DNA of 64,000 nucleotides, taken from assembly GCA_014075255.1 (NCBI GenBank), contig CP046178.1:1339616-1403615 (forward strand). The letters are read 5' to 3'. Both the position numbers and the translations under genes were made by a program. The notes beneath the pieces are model-generated. The model did not search any database. It had not been told where the DNA came from and saw nothing but the letters and a program-made list of their open reading frames with translations. Source of the DNA: Gammaproteobacteria bacterium. GTDB taxonomy: Bacteria > Pseudomonadota > Gammaproteobacteria > UBA4575. Of this stretch, positions 27,138-37,312 are shown in pieces; positions within the stretch are counted from its first letter, which is position 1; every line of letters starts with the position of its first letter.

Positions 27138-28301
27138 GTGCAATTATTACTTATAATTTCAATCATTATTATTAGCTTGCTATTGGTAGTAGTTATATAT
27201 TTGCTATTTAAAAAAAATGCGTTTATTTGGCTACCAACCTATATTTGTCAATACTTTAGCAGAAAACACCAAGATAATTCTCTAACTCATATAATTTTTT
27301 GTTTTGTTGATCACTTCGAGCCTCAATGGAAAAAACCATCATATGAAGTAGAAGTGGCACGAGTTGATAGGTGGTGCGAAGACTACAGACAGCTAGCAAG
27401 TAAATATTTAGATGCTGATGGGTGCCATCCTAAACATACCTTCTTTTATCCAGAAGAAGAATATCGTGAAGAACATTTAAACAAACTTGCAAAAATGTGT
27501 TCCGAAGGATATGGAGAAATTGAGATTCATTTGCATCATGATAATGATACTGAGGCAGGATTACGCAATAAACTAAGCTCCTTTACACGCACGCTAAGAG
27601 ACAAACATGGTGCAATTTCTGAATTCCAAGACGGACGATTGGCATGGGCTTTTATTCATGGAAATTGGGCGCTGGATAATAGCCATCCTAATGGAAAATG
27701 GTGTGGAATAAATAACGAACTAGTGATTCTCAAAGAAGAGGGTTGTTATGTAGATATGACTATGCCAAGCGCACCCAGCCCAACACAAACTAGTAAAATT
27801 AATAGTATTTACTATGCCACTGACGATCCCGAAAAACCCAAATCTCACAATACAGGGATTGATGTTCAAAGTGGAAAATCGCCTTGTGGAGATCTGATGA
27901 TGGTTCAAGGCATTCTAGGCTGGGACTGGACATCGCGTAAATGGGGAGTAATACCCAGAATTGAGAACAGTGATATTAGATCTACTCAGCTACCGACAAA
28001 ATCGCGTGTTGATAACTGGGTACGCCTTGCACCCACTGTAAAAGATCGACCAGAATGGAAATTCATCAAAATTCATACGCACGGAACTCAGGAAGCAGAC
28101 ATGCCAGTATTGCTAGGCAATCCAGCTGACCAAATGCACAAGTATCTCGAAAATAAATACAATGATGGAACGCGTTACTGTCTACACTATGTGTCTGCCC
28201 GCGAACAATTTAATATCATCAAAGCTGCTGAAGATGGCCTTATCGGAAATCCAAATGATTTCCGTAATTATGTGCTTCCACCACCCCCACACTTACGTTA
28301 A
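27138..28301 (+). CDS. Membrane-anchored polysaccharide deacetylase-like protein
   Basis: A 387-residue protein starting with GTG and preceded by AAGGA at good spacing. One strong N-terminal helix (residues 3-24) anchors a periplasmic or cytoplasmic domain. That domain has scattered acidic and histidine motifs: FCFVDHFEP (~55), EIEIHLHHDND (~135), FIHGNWAL (~175) and KIHTHGTQE (~315). The pattern resembles the CE4/NodB deacetylase superfamily, but the classic TFDD is replaced by FVDH, so the assignment is tentative. It sits between glycosyltransferase genes and could deacetylate a HexNAc residue of the polymer. Confidence 0.5.
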   Translation: MQLLLIISIIIISLLLVVVIYLLFKKNAFIWLPTYICQYFSRKHQDNSLTHIIFCFVDHFEPQWKKPSYEVEVARVDRWCEDYRQLASKYLDADGCHPKHTFFYPEEEYREEHLNKLAKMCSEGYGEIEIHLHHDNDTEAGLRNKLSSFTRTLRDKHGAISEFQDGRLAWAFIHGNWALDNSHPNGKWCGINNELVILKEEGCYVDMTMPSAPSPTQTSKINSIYYATDDPEKPKSHNTGIDVQSGKSPCGDLMMVQGILGWDWTSRKWGVIPRIENSDIRSTQLPTKSRVDNWVRLAPTVKDRPEWKFIKIHTHGTQEADMPVLLGNPADQMHKYLENKYNDGTRYCLHYVSAREQFNIIKAAEDGLIGNPNDFRNYVLPPPPHLR

Positions 28302-28384
28302 TTATTTTACTAAACTTTTCACGTAATTTCTAAAGTAGACATTGCATAAAACTTCATATTTATAAAATTAACAGAACTACAAAA

Positions 28385-29530
28385 ATGGAAAATCAAAACA
28401 TAGTTTGCTTTGCAAAAGACTGGCATGAAGATCCAACAAGCAACAATCATGTTATGAGAAATATATCCAAACGCAACAATGTGCTTTGGCTAAACTCTAT
28501 TGCAACGCGCGCACCAAGTTTTTCTAGCGGAAGAGATTGGGGTAAAATTTTTAATAAACTAAGTAAATTATTTAGTAATTCCGAACAAGTAGAAGACCGG
28601 TTATGGACTTACACTCCCCTAGTTCTACCTTTCCCATTTAGTAGTTGGGCGCATTTGATTAATGCACTGTTGCTAAAGTATCAGCTAAAAAGAATTACTC
28701 GAAAATTAAAATTCGATGATTTTCAACTTTGGACATTTTTACCAACCGCCCAACCATATTTCAACAAACTAAATTATACAGTTGGTGTCTATTACTGTAT
28801 CGATGAATGGTCAGAATTTAGTGAGCTGAACACAGAAAAGACAGTTGCTATGGAAAATGCGCTTTGTAAAAAAGTGGATGTGGTATTTGCAACTGCATAC
28901 TCTTTACTGGAAAGTCGAAAAAAATATACTCAAAGCTGTTATCTTGCCAGACATGGCGTAGATTATGAACACTTCTCAAATACTAAACATGCAGAAAATA
29001 ATCCCCCAAAAGAACTGCTTCACATTAATGGCCCAATAATCGGATTTATGGGACTTGTACACGATTGGGTAGATCAAGACTTAATTGTTTACCTTGCCAA
29101 ACAAAGACCTCAATGGTCAATAGTAATTCTTGGTAATGCGACAGTTAATATTGAAAAATTAGAAAATGTATCAAATATTATTTTATGCGGCAGGATACCT
29201 TATGAAAAATTACCTGAATATATCCAAAATTTTTCAGTTGGAATTATACCATTTAAAATCAATGAACTAACTCGTCATATTAACCCTATCAAGCTGCGAG
29301 AATACTTAAGTGCTGGATTACCTGTCGTCAGCACGCCATTGGATGAGGCTGAATTTTATAAACCTAACTGCGCTCTTGTTTCTAATAAAAAAGATTTTTT
29401 AAACTCCTGTGAAGAATTCATAAAAAACGATACTCATGAAAAAAGATTGGATCGATCTAGTAAAATGAAAAATGAAACCTGGGAAGCCGTTGTTGACAAA
29501 GTAGAAAAAACTGTTGAGAAGTATATTTAA
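28385..29530 (+). CDS. Glycosyltransferase, GT-B fold
   Basis: A 381-residue protein with the overall layout of a GT4/GT1-like glycosyltransferase. YYCIDEWSEF and ATAYSLLES are in the N-domain, IGFMGLVHDWVD starts the C-domain, and NPIKLREYLSAGLPVVST is the donor-binding loop near the end. The E-x7-E motif is not canonical. It ends four bases before the convergent wecB gene, with no terminator seen between them. Confidence 0.82.
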   Translation: MENQNIVCFAKDWHEDPTSNNHVMRNISKRNNVLWLNSIATRAPSFSSGRDWGKIFNKLSKLFSNSEQVEDRLWTYTPLVLPFPFSSWAHLINALLLKYQLKRITRKLKFDDFQLWTFLPTAQPYFNKLNYTVGVYYCIDEWSEFSELNTEKTVAMENALCKKVDVVFATAYSLLESRKKYTQSCYLARHGVDYEHFSNTKHAENNPPKELLHINGPIIGFMGLVHDWVDQDLIVYLAKQRPQWSIVILGNATVNIEKLENVSNIILCGRIPYEKLPEYIQNFSVGIIPFKINELTRHINPIKLREYLSAGLPVVSTPLDEAEFYKPNCALVSNKKDFLNSCEEFIKNDTHEKRLDRSSKMKNETWEAVVDKVEKTVEKYI

Positions 29531-29534
29531 AATG

Positions 29535-30644
29535 CTATTGACTTATAAGTTTTAAGTCCATACGCAACGCTTCGACCGCTCGGCTAGCTGCTTTCCCATC
29601 CCATAAATCTATTTCCCCGCCCTTTTTCCATTTACCTTCAAGCACCTTATTCACATGTTCTTCAAGATTGTCTAAAGTTACCAATTCATTTGTACCCTCA
29701 GTGATTGTAATTGGACGCTCTGTATTAGGACGTAATGTAAGACAAGGTTTTTTCAAATAAGTAGTTTCTTCTTGAAGACCACCTGAATCAGTGATGATCA
29801 TTCGTGAACCGGAAATTACATTCATAAAACGTATATACGGTAAAGGCTCTTCCAATTGAATACTTGCATTGTCTTGAACCTGTTTCAATAACCCAAATTT
29901 TTCTAAATTTTTAATAGTTCTTGGATGACAATAAAACAATAATGGAATATTCTCTGCAACTTTGATAAACAAGTCTATTAATAGAGAGAGAGAATGCTGA
30001 TCATCCACATTTGATGGTCTATGTAATGTGACTACCGCGTAGTTATCATCATTTAGGCCCAATTTTTCTCTCTCTTTACAAGCCTTAATTTTTTCGCCCA
30101 TCATCACTAATGAATCGATCATGATATTACCTATACACACGATTCGATCTGAATGCACACCTTCATTCTTTAAGTTCAGATCTGCATCATATGAGGGTGT
30201 CCATAAACGGTCCGCAATTGCATCAGTTGCTAAGCGATTAATTTCCTCCGGCATTGATCGATCATAACTACGAAGACCGGCTTCTAAATGGCTAACAGGT
30301 ATCCCTAATTTAGTCGCAACTAAAGCAGCAGCAACTGTAGAATTTACATCACCTACAACTACGACCCAGTTAGGACGATTCTTAATACATACTTTTTCAT
30401 ACTCTATTATCACCTGTCCAGTTTGAAGGCCATGACCACCACTCCCTACACCTAAGTGAAAGTCAGGTTTAGGCAAGCCAAGATCCACAAAAAAAGCATC
30501 CGACATATTGTAATCATAATGTTGGCCGGTGTGGACAATGACTGGATTAGCCCATTGCTCATTAGCTAAAGCGTGATACAGAGGCGCTATTTTCATAAAA
30601 TTTGGCCGTGCAGCCGCAATCAAATGGATAGACTTTGTTCTCAT
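29535..30644 (-). CDS. wecB: UDP-N-acetylglucosamine 2-epimerase (non-hydrolysing)
   Basis: Interconverts UDP-GlcNAc and UDP-ManNAc. The 369-residue product shows AAARPNFMKIAPLYHAL at the N-terminus, HTGQHYDYNMSD, the HLEAGLRSYDRSMPEEINR signature and DSGGLQEE near residue 286. All are conserved in WecB. With the dehydrogenase at 53157-54491 it could supply UDP-ManNAcA, although that enzyme may prefer another substrate. It is the last gene of the long minus-strand block, 217 bases after the pectate-lyase-like gene. Confidence 0.93.
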   Translation of the reverse strand: MRTKSIHLIAAARPNFMKIAPLYHALANEQWANPVIVHTGQHYDYNMSDAFFVDLGLPKPDFHLGVGSGGHGLQTGQVIIEYEKVCIKNRPNWVVVVGDVNSTVAAALVATKLGIPVSHLEAGLRSYDRSMPEEINRLATDAIADRLWTPSYDADLNLKNEGVHSDRIVCIGNIMIDSLVMMGEKIKACKEREKLGLNDDNYAVVTLHRPSNVDDQHSLSLLIDLFIKVAENIPLLFYCHPRTIKNLEKFGLLKQVQDNASIQLEEPLPYIRFMNVISGSRMIITDSGGLQEETTYLKKPCLTLRPNTERPITITEGTNELVTLDNLEEHVNKVLEGKWKKGGEIDLWDGKAASRAVEALRMDLKLISQ

Positions 30645-30861
30645 ATTAAAATACTTATCTTGAATTTTTTTAGAAAAATTATTTGCTTTTGAGCGCTGGC
30701 ACTAATACATTTAAATAAGATTGAATATTATATAGCTTATAAAGTATAGAAAATAACTTTTTTAGTTCTAAGCCTTACATGATCCATCAATATTTTCTTA
30801 CAGAATGAAATTATAAGCGAGTATCAAATACTTAAATTAAGTCATGCTCTTTGCATGATTA

Positions 30862-32313
30862 TTAAAATTTATTTTGCTGTACCTCTATCAGCAAGTCAGC
30901 CGCTTCATTTATATACTGTTCTATTGCACTATAACCCGTGCTCATTATCTTATGTTGATCCAAATGACTACCTGGATTCAAACCATTTTTAACTTCCCAA
31001 TCATCTGACATTCCATCATCATCAGAATCTTGAGGTGCCTTATTTGGCACCAACCCATACATCAAGTCATCTGGAATTCTAGCACCCCAAACTCCAGTAC
31101 GATTTTTCACATCGCTTACAGAGACTTTGGTTACGACATCACGTGGAAATGCCCCTGCGAAATTTAGCACATCATCATATGCTACCTTAAATGTTTTTTC
31201 TGTAGGTGCCTTATACGCTTTCAATGCAGTAAAGCTTGGACGATCCTTCAATCTAAAAGATCTGCAATCTGGACCATTAAAGTAACTACATAAATACTGA
31301 AGCGAAGGATGGACATGCTTAGGCGCCCATGGATCAAGCACTCCTTCAAAATGCTCAGGATCGTCTACATAATTAGATTCAAAATAATATCCCAACTCTT
31401 TTCCAACATATTCTGCATCTAAGAAATAAGGCGTCATAGAAGTACTAGGTCCACGTCGGAAATAGTTATTACTTACCACAAATTTTCCGCTTGCTGGATT
31501 GTGGTGCATCCAATTGTCTTTGATATTATAGGCAACATTATTTATCGTTTCGGCTGGCCCAACAGAAAGTGCAGGCGCCCGTTTACTAAGATGGGCAAAT
31601 AAATTATTGAGAACGCTTATACGACCTCCATCCGGACCATTTATCAAGCCAAAGTTATGCTTACCTTCATCGTGACCTTGTAAGGCAGATTGCTCAATCG
31701 TGCACCACTGTATGGTTACATTCCTTGCCGAATAAAGATCCAATGTTTCATCAACTCCAAAAGACATCGATACATGATCTAAAATAATATTTGAATTTTT
31801 TGAAAGCTGAACAGCATCAAACTTTGTGCCATCCGATTCCCAGTTAAATTTAGGTGGACGTACTCGTATGTGACGAATAATAATATTTTTAACACCCCAA
31901 TCATAAGCACCCAAAAGCCTACCTTCGATAGTAATCCCTGCGCCTGGCGCCGTCTGACCTGCGATCGTTACATCACTATGTGGTATCACAATTTTTTCTG
32001 CATGAATTACACCAGAAACATCAAAAACAATAATTCTTGCGCCACGGGTATCTAGCGCTGCCTGTAAACTGCCAGGACCAGATGCATCTAAATTAGTTAC
32101 TTTAATAACATTACCACCGCGCCCGCCAGTCACATAAGCACCAAAGCCCTCCGCCCCAGGAAATGCAGGCATGATACCTTTTGGGAATGCAGGAACTATT
32201 GTCTCTTCAACAACGTTAGAAATTGCATTACAACTATTTAGGGATAAAAATAACAACAGCCATACACAAATAATAATCATATATGATCGTGTCTTTAATA
32301 AATGATAATACAT
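30862..32313 (-). CDS. Pectate-lyase-like beta-helix lipoprotein
   Basis: A 483-residue secreted protein. The N-terminus has a hydrophobic stretch ending LSLNSC, a plausible lipobox. Residues 50-300 show the right-handed beta-helix pattern of pectate lyases (PGAEGFGAYVTGGRGG, SGPGSLQAAL, RIIVFDVSGVI, TIAGQTAPG). Near the C-terminus is DSDDDGMSDDWE, a calcium-binding thrombospondin-3-like Asp-rich motif. It probably cleaves uronic-acid-containing polysaccharide in the periplasm or at the surface, trimming or releasing the EPS (inference). It lies 94 bases after the methyltransferase gene. Confidence 0.8.
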   Translation of the reverse strand: MYYHLLKTRSYMIIICVWLLLFLSLNSCNAISNVVEETIVPAFPKGIMPAFPGAEGFGAYVTGGRGGNVIKVTNLDASGPGSLQAALDTRGARIIVFDVSGVIHAEKIVIPHSDVTIAGQTAPGAGITIEGRLLGAYDWGVKNIIIRHIRVRPPKFNWESDGTKFDAVQLSKNSNIILDHVSMSFGVDETLDLYSARNVTIQWCTIEQSALQGHDEGKHNFGLINGPDGGRISVLNNLFAHLSKRAPALSVGPAETINNVAYNIKDNWMHHNPASGKFVVSNNYFRRGPSTSMTPYFLDAEYVGKELGYYFESNYVDDPEHFEGVLDPWAPKHVHPSLQYLCSYFNGPDCRSFRLKDRPSFTALKAYKAPTEKTFKVAYDDVLNFAGAFPRDVVTKVSVSDVKNRTGVWGARIPDDLMYGLVPNKAPQDSDDDGMSDDWEVKNGLNPGSHLDQHKIMSTGYSAIEQYINEAADLLIEVQQNKF

Positions 32314-32407
32314 TTAATTACTCAATTTATTACTCTTCAATTTATAGATAATGTGAATATTCAGTTAATAAAGATATTTTTTAGATTACTCACATACACA
32401 CCATATA

Positions 32408-33295
32408 TTATTTATTTTTTCTTACACCCACGCCAACTATATAACTATGCCAAATTTCATTTAAATATGGGGCTTTTGCCAAAATATTAAAAGGTTTTAG
32501 AAATTTTTTACTCGCGCCAAATCCATGCACAATAATCGTTGTTTTTTCAAATTTACTACTTTGGAAAAGTTTGCGGAAACTTGAAATAGTATTTTTATTC
32601 AGATATTCACCAGGCCTGTCCTTTAAATCCATTACCCCTTGCCACCTCTTGACTGGCGGATCACTATCAAAATGTGAAGGCTTATAATAAGAAGAAGAAA
32701 GTATCTTCCTTGCAACATTTAGTATTGTCTTATCAGAGAAAAACACACTCAAAAATGGCACAGGAACTATTCTTCTCATATGAGTTGCCTGATGATGATA
32801 CCAACCAATTGTCCCAAAAAAGAATGAACCCCCTGCTTTTAGTTTTTCATATGAGTTGGACATTAAATCTAACGGTGACTCTACATGCTCCATACAATCA
32901 ACTAAAACTATTGTATCGAAAGAACCCATACCAAAACTTGAATTCTCACCATCCACATTAATAAATTCAACTTTATCTCCATAGCCATTTTGCTTAGCAA
33001 GTTCTATTGCTGTTTCTATTTCATCTTTGTTAATATCAATACCTACTATTTTTTTTGGTCCTTGATCTGCTAAATAACATGTCCGCCCCCCAATGCCACA
33101 CCCAATATCTAGAACATTCTTGCCTTTGATATCCAGCCCTTTATAAAGTTTAAATAGTTTATCTGATGAATTTTTCTGCCATTGCCAATATGCACTGTCA
33201 GCATTTACATTTTCCAATTCACTATTTATATGCAATTTACGTTTATAAATAAATGATGCAAGCGGATATAGAATAAGTTCACCGATTTTGCTCAT
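32408..33295 (-). CDS. Class I SAM-dependent methyltransferase
   Basis: The Rossmann-type SAM-binding motif VLDIGCGIGGRTCYLAD is near residue 60, with VGIDINKDEI and IVLVDCMEHVESPLDL after it. The start at 33295 is chosen because AGGAAA lies just before it. An upstream GTG-type start at 33349 would overlap the lyase-like gene. The 295-residue product resembles methyltransferases of O-antigen and EPS clusters and may methylate a sugar of the repeat unit. It may be coupled to the lyase gene whose stop is 31 bases upstream. Confidence 0.82.
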   Translation of the reverse strand: MSKIGELILYPLASFIYKRKLHINSELENVNADSAYWQWQKNSSDKLFKLYKGLDIKGKNVLDIGCGIGGRTCYLADQGPKKIVGIDINKDEIETAIELAKQNGYGDKVEFINVDGENSSFGMGSFDTIVLVDCMEHVESPLDLMSNSYEKLKAGGSFFFGTIGWYHHQATHMRRIVPVPFLSVFFSDKTILNVARKILSSSYYKPSHFDSDPPVKRWQGVMDLKDRPGEYLNKNTISSFRKLFQSSKFEKTTIIVHGFGASKKFLKPFNILAKAPYLNEIWHSYIVGVGVRKNK

Positions 33296-33326
33296 ATTAA
33301 ATTTCCTGATAGATAATTTAAAATAT

Positions 33327-35549
33327 TTAGTGAAATGATGTAAACACAAGCCCTGAATTTGGTCTAACTCCTGAACCAGATCTAACTAATATTTGATTCT
33401 TATCCTCTATTACATGAGTGCTAAATCTTTTATCCACACTCCATCCTAATGCATATAAATTAAATTTATTCGACAAACCCTCTAATGTAAAAGAAATATC
33501 ATCCTCAATTGGGTTTTCAGGGTTTCGATTGAACAGCATGACGTTAGTCTCATTATTTAGCTGATAACAGTACCCCAATACATCCAAACTATTTACTTCA
33601 ATATTACATTGTTTTGGTAATTTTATATTTTTATTGCCCCAAACATGCATTGCCAAAAATTCAGAATTTTCACGATTGATATATTCTTCTATATGCGCTG
33701 TCTTATGTGAGTCATACATTTCACTCGGTTTCATTACAGCCCATGGCATATCTTTTTTTTCATTGACAACCTTTATCTTATCCACTTTAGATAGAATTTT
33801 ATAATAGTGTTCAACATCACCTGATGTAGCTTTATAGTACTCGCCAATTTTAACTGGCATATTCTGAAATCTTGTTAGCTTCATTACCTCTCTAATATAA
33901 GGAGCTTTGATATTACTATTACTCTTATACAGATCACCAATTTCTTTAGGATCCGTTTTTACATTGTCGTATACAAAAGTTATCCCTTCCCAAAAATTAA
34001 TTATTGAACGTGTAACTTGTTTTGCATAATCTGCTTCTTGATTGTAGCCAATGATATTATATATATCTTTCGCATCCCAAATTACAGCTGCATACTTCTC
34101 ATCTGCGTAATGACCTAAATTTGCACCTACACCTTTTGGCCTAAGAGTGGGGCTCTGAACCCCTGGATACAATCCGCCAGCCGTATCCATATTTTCAATG
34201 TATATAGTGTTTGCAGGGTTTTTATGGTTAGATAATCCGTGCGAAGGTGCATACTTCGTTACGGGTTTAGAGTTATAAAATATCTCATAGTTAAGAGCCA
34301 TGTTTCCGACATGATCAACCATCCACATTGTAAAGTTTTGACTATAAAACTGATTTGCATTTTCACTCCAGTTAGAGCGTGCAATAAATACTCCTTGCCC
34401 TCCAGAAAAGTATTCATTTGGCAAGTCTAATTTAGATAAATTTATTGGCTTATCAATCAAATTATTTTCAAATAATAATCGTATGTAACCGTTATAATGA
34501 CTAGCATTTCCTGGCCACTTGATTTCATTCAAAACGTATAACAAACCATTTCTTACATTATTATACTTAGCACCTATTAGGGGATTAGTTGTAAATCTCG
34601 CAGACCGAAAGTTAGATGCAGGATACACAAAATCTCCCCCATATTTAGCATCGACTCCTATTGGATCATTAAATAGCCAATATCCACTAAAATCTGCCAT
34701 CCATGAGAACAAAACAAATAGCGCATGATCATCTGACCATGAGTTATCTAACGGCATTTTTCCAAGCTGCTTATAAACTTCCCGCCAGCGCAAATAAAAT
34801 CGAGGAGTATTTGCATTATAGCTAGGCGATTCAGACCACATACCACCTGCCATAATTCCATTTTCTTGAATATAATTAACTTCTAACTGTGTTTTAATTT
34901 TTTCATGAGCTTCCTTAAGGTTTTTTAAGGTGCTGCCAGTAACTAAAAATTGCATTAATAAAAAGTTTTCTAGGAGCATAGTAGTTTCATCAGAATCTTG
35001 CGGAAAAAGATGTTTATGCTTATCTGATAAATAGTAATTTACCCAATATTGGGCCCATTCGCTGATTTTCTTTTCAGCTTTTTTTCTCTCTAAATTACTA
35101 AATAAATTACCTCGGTAATATGCATCTGACCATATCAGTGAATAAATTAAATCAGCACCGTGCTGGCGCATATTATTTCTATTCTTATAATCAAATTCTT
35201 GGATTGAACTCAGCAAATCTTCCTTGAAATACATTTCCCAATGCTTGGGTGTACCGTCTCCCTCAATAGCTATTCTTAGCGCCATTGCTGGAAGTAAATC
35301 ATATGCTTTATCGCTTATATCTATTCTTGTTAAATAAGCATCAACTTTAGAGATTAACGCCTTGTATGTACGAGGGTTAGACTTAATAGATTCTTTAATT
35401 ATTTTTAACCGTTGCTCGCTCAACAAAGGAACTACAGAATCATAATTTAAGTTTTCACTAGAGGGCGTTTCTTGACTAGTACAAAATAAAACTATACACG
35501 CAATTAGCTGTACTAAATATTTTATGTCTATGTTATTTATAAATATCAT
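33327..35549 (-). CDS. Polysaccharide-lyase-like secreted protein
   Basis: A 740-residue protein with an N-terminal hydrophobic segment (residues 9-25, ending VLFCTS), possibly a lipoprotein signal. There follows a helical domain typical of alginate-lyase/heparinase-type toroids and a C-terminal beta-rich half. It is paralogous over its whole length to the truncated lipoprotein at 1-2217 (shared RQHxAD, MAGGxW, RFYxRW, DHVG/DHVG-like, IEN motifs). I cannot name the substrate. Lying inside the EPS operon next to wzx, it probably degrades or edits the polymer made here. Confidence 0.68.
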   Translation of the reverse strand: MIFINNIDIKYLVQLIACIVLFCTSQETPSSENLNYDSVVPLLSEQRLKIIKESIKSNPRTYKALISKVDAYLTRIDISDKAYDLLPAMALRIAIEGDGTPKHWEMYFKEDLLSSIQEFDYKNRNNMRQHGADLIYSLIWSDAYYRGNLFSNLERKKAEKKISEWAQYWVNYYLSDKHKHLFPQDSDETTMLLENFLLMQFLVTGSTLKNLKEAHEKIKTQLEVNYIQENGIMAGGMWSESPSYNANTPRFYLRWREVYKQLGKMPLDNSWSDDHALFVLFSWMADFSGYWLFNDPIGVDAKYGGDFVYPASNFRSARFTTNPLIGAKYNNVRNGLLYVLNEIKWPGNASHYNGYIRLLFENNLIDKPINLSKLDLPNEYFSGGQGVFIARSNWSENANQFYSQNFTMWMVDHVGNMALNYEIFYNSKPVTKYAPSHGLSNHKNPANTIYIENMDTAGGLYPGVQSPTLRPKGVGANLGHYADEKYAAVIWDAKDIYNIIGYNQEADYAKQVTRSIINFWEGITFVYDNVKTDPKEIGDLYKSNSNIKAPYIREVMKLTRFQNMPVKIGEYYKATSGDVEHYYKILSKVDKIKVVNEKKDMPWAVMKPSEMYDSHKTAHIEEYINRENSEFLAMHVWGNKNIKLPKQCNIEVNSLDVLGYCYQLNNETNVMLFNRNPENPIEDDISFTLEGLSNKFNLYALGWSVDKRFSTHVIEDKNQILVRSGSGVRPNSGLVFTSFH

Positions 35550-35599
35550 GGCTCTATTTGACTATCCGCCTGCCCACCAAAGTAATTTATCTACAGGCT

Positions 35600-37096
35600 T
35601 TAAAAAACATACTTTGTGGTATTCATGGACTGTCGAATATAATTTATTTCCTCCTTTCCCCAACATCTGAGCATTAACGAAAAAATTATGTAAGAAAACA
35701 AGAATAAAGTTGCAGTGAAAAATAGATTCAATATTTCAAAGCTTTGAGTAGGAATCAAATTCATTATAAAAAAGCTAAAGATAGTTGCCATAATTACTTT
35801 TATAATATGAATAATTGGCAACCTTACCTTCAAAGATTTAATTGCCACAATCATAGTTACAATAAACATAAAAAATAGAGATAGTGAAAATGCTATTGAA
35901 GCCCCCACCAAAGAATAATTTTTAATTAAATAATAATCTAATACTAATTTTACAATAGTCCCTAAAATAGTTATACGTAAAATAATTGTTTGCTTGTCTA
36001 CACTCAACAAATAACTTGTGGCTACACTTCCAATACTATAAATACAACAAGCGAATACGATCATCTGAAATGGCACTACCGCTGGCTGATAACTCTCACC
36101 ATATAACAAAAGAATTATGTCTTTGGCAGATGCACTGAAGTAAATAGAAGCAGGAACAGCAAGAAGTAAAATATATTTTATACTACTAATAAATCTTGAA
36201 GCAGCTACCTGTTTTGATTTTGCGATACTTCCAGACATCAATGGCAACAATATCGCATCAAACAAGCCAGGTAGAAGCAACGCAATTGCAAAACCAATCA
36301 TATAAGCAACTTTAAAATATCCTAGATCATCAGGTTCGGCATAATATTTTAGAAATAGAAGCTCTGATTCTTTAGTGATTAAAAATATAAGTAGTGTATT
36401 CAACAAAACAATACTTACATGATTCTTAATTCTCTTGCTTAACTTATTTGAAATTAATTTTTGCTGGCCGTGATGTTTACACCATTTCAATGTAAAATAT
36501 TTAGATATTATCAAATATATCAACCCTGATAATACATATACAAAAACGAAAGCAGTTAGCGATGAAAAAAATACAGCTGTTAAAACTATTATTAGCAGAT
36601 AAATAAATGAGCCTATTGACGATATTACAGCTATCGCTTTAAAATTCTCAAAGCCTTTAGAATATGAAACATAAAACATATATGTAGATCGAAGAGCAAT
36701 TGCAAGCATTAGTAATGCAAATAATGTTAACGAGATGTCTTTTAGATAAACACCTTGTGCTACATAGAAAACAAGAAAGAACAATACAAAAACCAAACAA
36801 AGTTTGATTAGCTGAATTTTTCTAAGATAGTCTATAGTTGAAGAAATATATTCTGGTGATTTTACACGACACTCTGAGATAAATTTTACAATAGCAGTTG
36901 TAACTCCACCATTCGTAATCTTTATACCCAATGCACTGATCCATATTAGCAATGCATAAACCCCATATGTCTCAGGCCCTAAAGTCCGCGCAATAATAAT
37001 TGACATAATCATGGCAAAAAATGTCTCTACATACATTCCAGAAGAGGAAAATATTAGATTTTTAACGGCTTTTCCTTTATCACTCATACTAAACAA
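35600..37096 (-). CDS. Wzx-type oligosaccharide flippase
   Basis: A 498-residue protein with about 12-14 membrane helices and the N-terminal KNLIFSSSGMYVETFFAMIMSIIIARTLGPETYGVYAL pattern in short pieces (GMYVETFF, ARTLGPETYG) typical of the polysaccharide-transport (PST) branch of the MOP superfamily. It moves undecaprenyl-linked repeat units to the periplasmic side of the inner membrane. A second start (MSDKGKAV) lies three codons in. The gene is followed by the lyase-like gene after 50 bases. Confidence 0.92.
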   Translation of the reverse strand: MFSMSDKGKAVKNLIFSSSGMYVETFFAMIMSIIIARTLGPETYGVYALLIWISALGIKITNGGVTTAIVKFISECRVKSPEYISSTIDYLRKIQLIKLCLVFVLFFLVFYVAQGVYLKDISLTLFALLMLAIALRSTYMFYVSYSKGFENFKAIAVISSIGSFIYLLIIVLTAVFFSSLTAFVFVYVLSGLIYLIISKYFTLKWCKHHGQQKLISNKLSKRIKNHVSIVLLNTLLIFLITKESELLFLKYYAEPDDLGYFKVAYMIGFAIALLLPGLFDAILLPLMSGSIAKSKQVAASRFISSIKYILLLAVPASIYFSASAKDIILLLYGESYQPAVVPFQMIVFACCIYSIGSVATSYLLSVDKQTIILRITILGTIVKLVLDYYLIKNYSLVGASIAFSLSLFFMFIVTMIVAIKSLKVRLPIIHIIKVIMATIFSFFIMNLIPTQSFEILNLFFTATLFLFSYIIFSLMLRCWGKEEINYIRQSMNTTKYVF

Positions 37097-37312
37097 TTTT
37101 TCACAGAATATAATTTAGAATATAATCATCCTTAACATAAAATTGATACATTTTACGCTAAGCAAGTTGTGAGTTATAATTTCTTCTAGCTCGATAGTGT
37201 TAGTCATGAAAAGCAGCCCTGAGAAAATTTATAAATAAAGCATTTTTCATGAATTAGCTTAATGAATCATAAATTAATCTTTGAAATCTAACTTAAAGTT
37301 AACTCCAAAATA

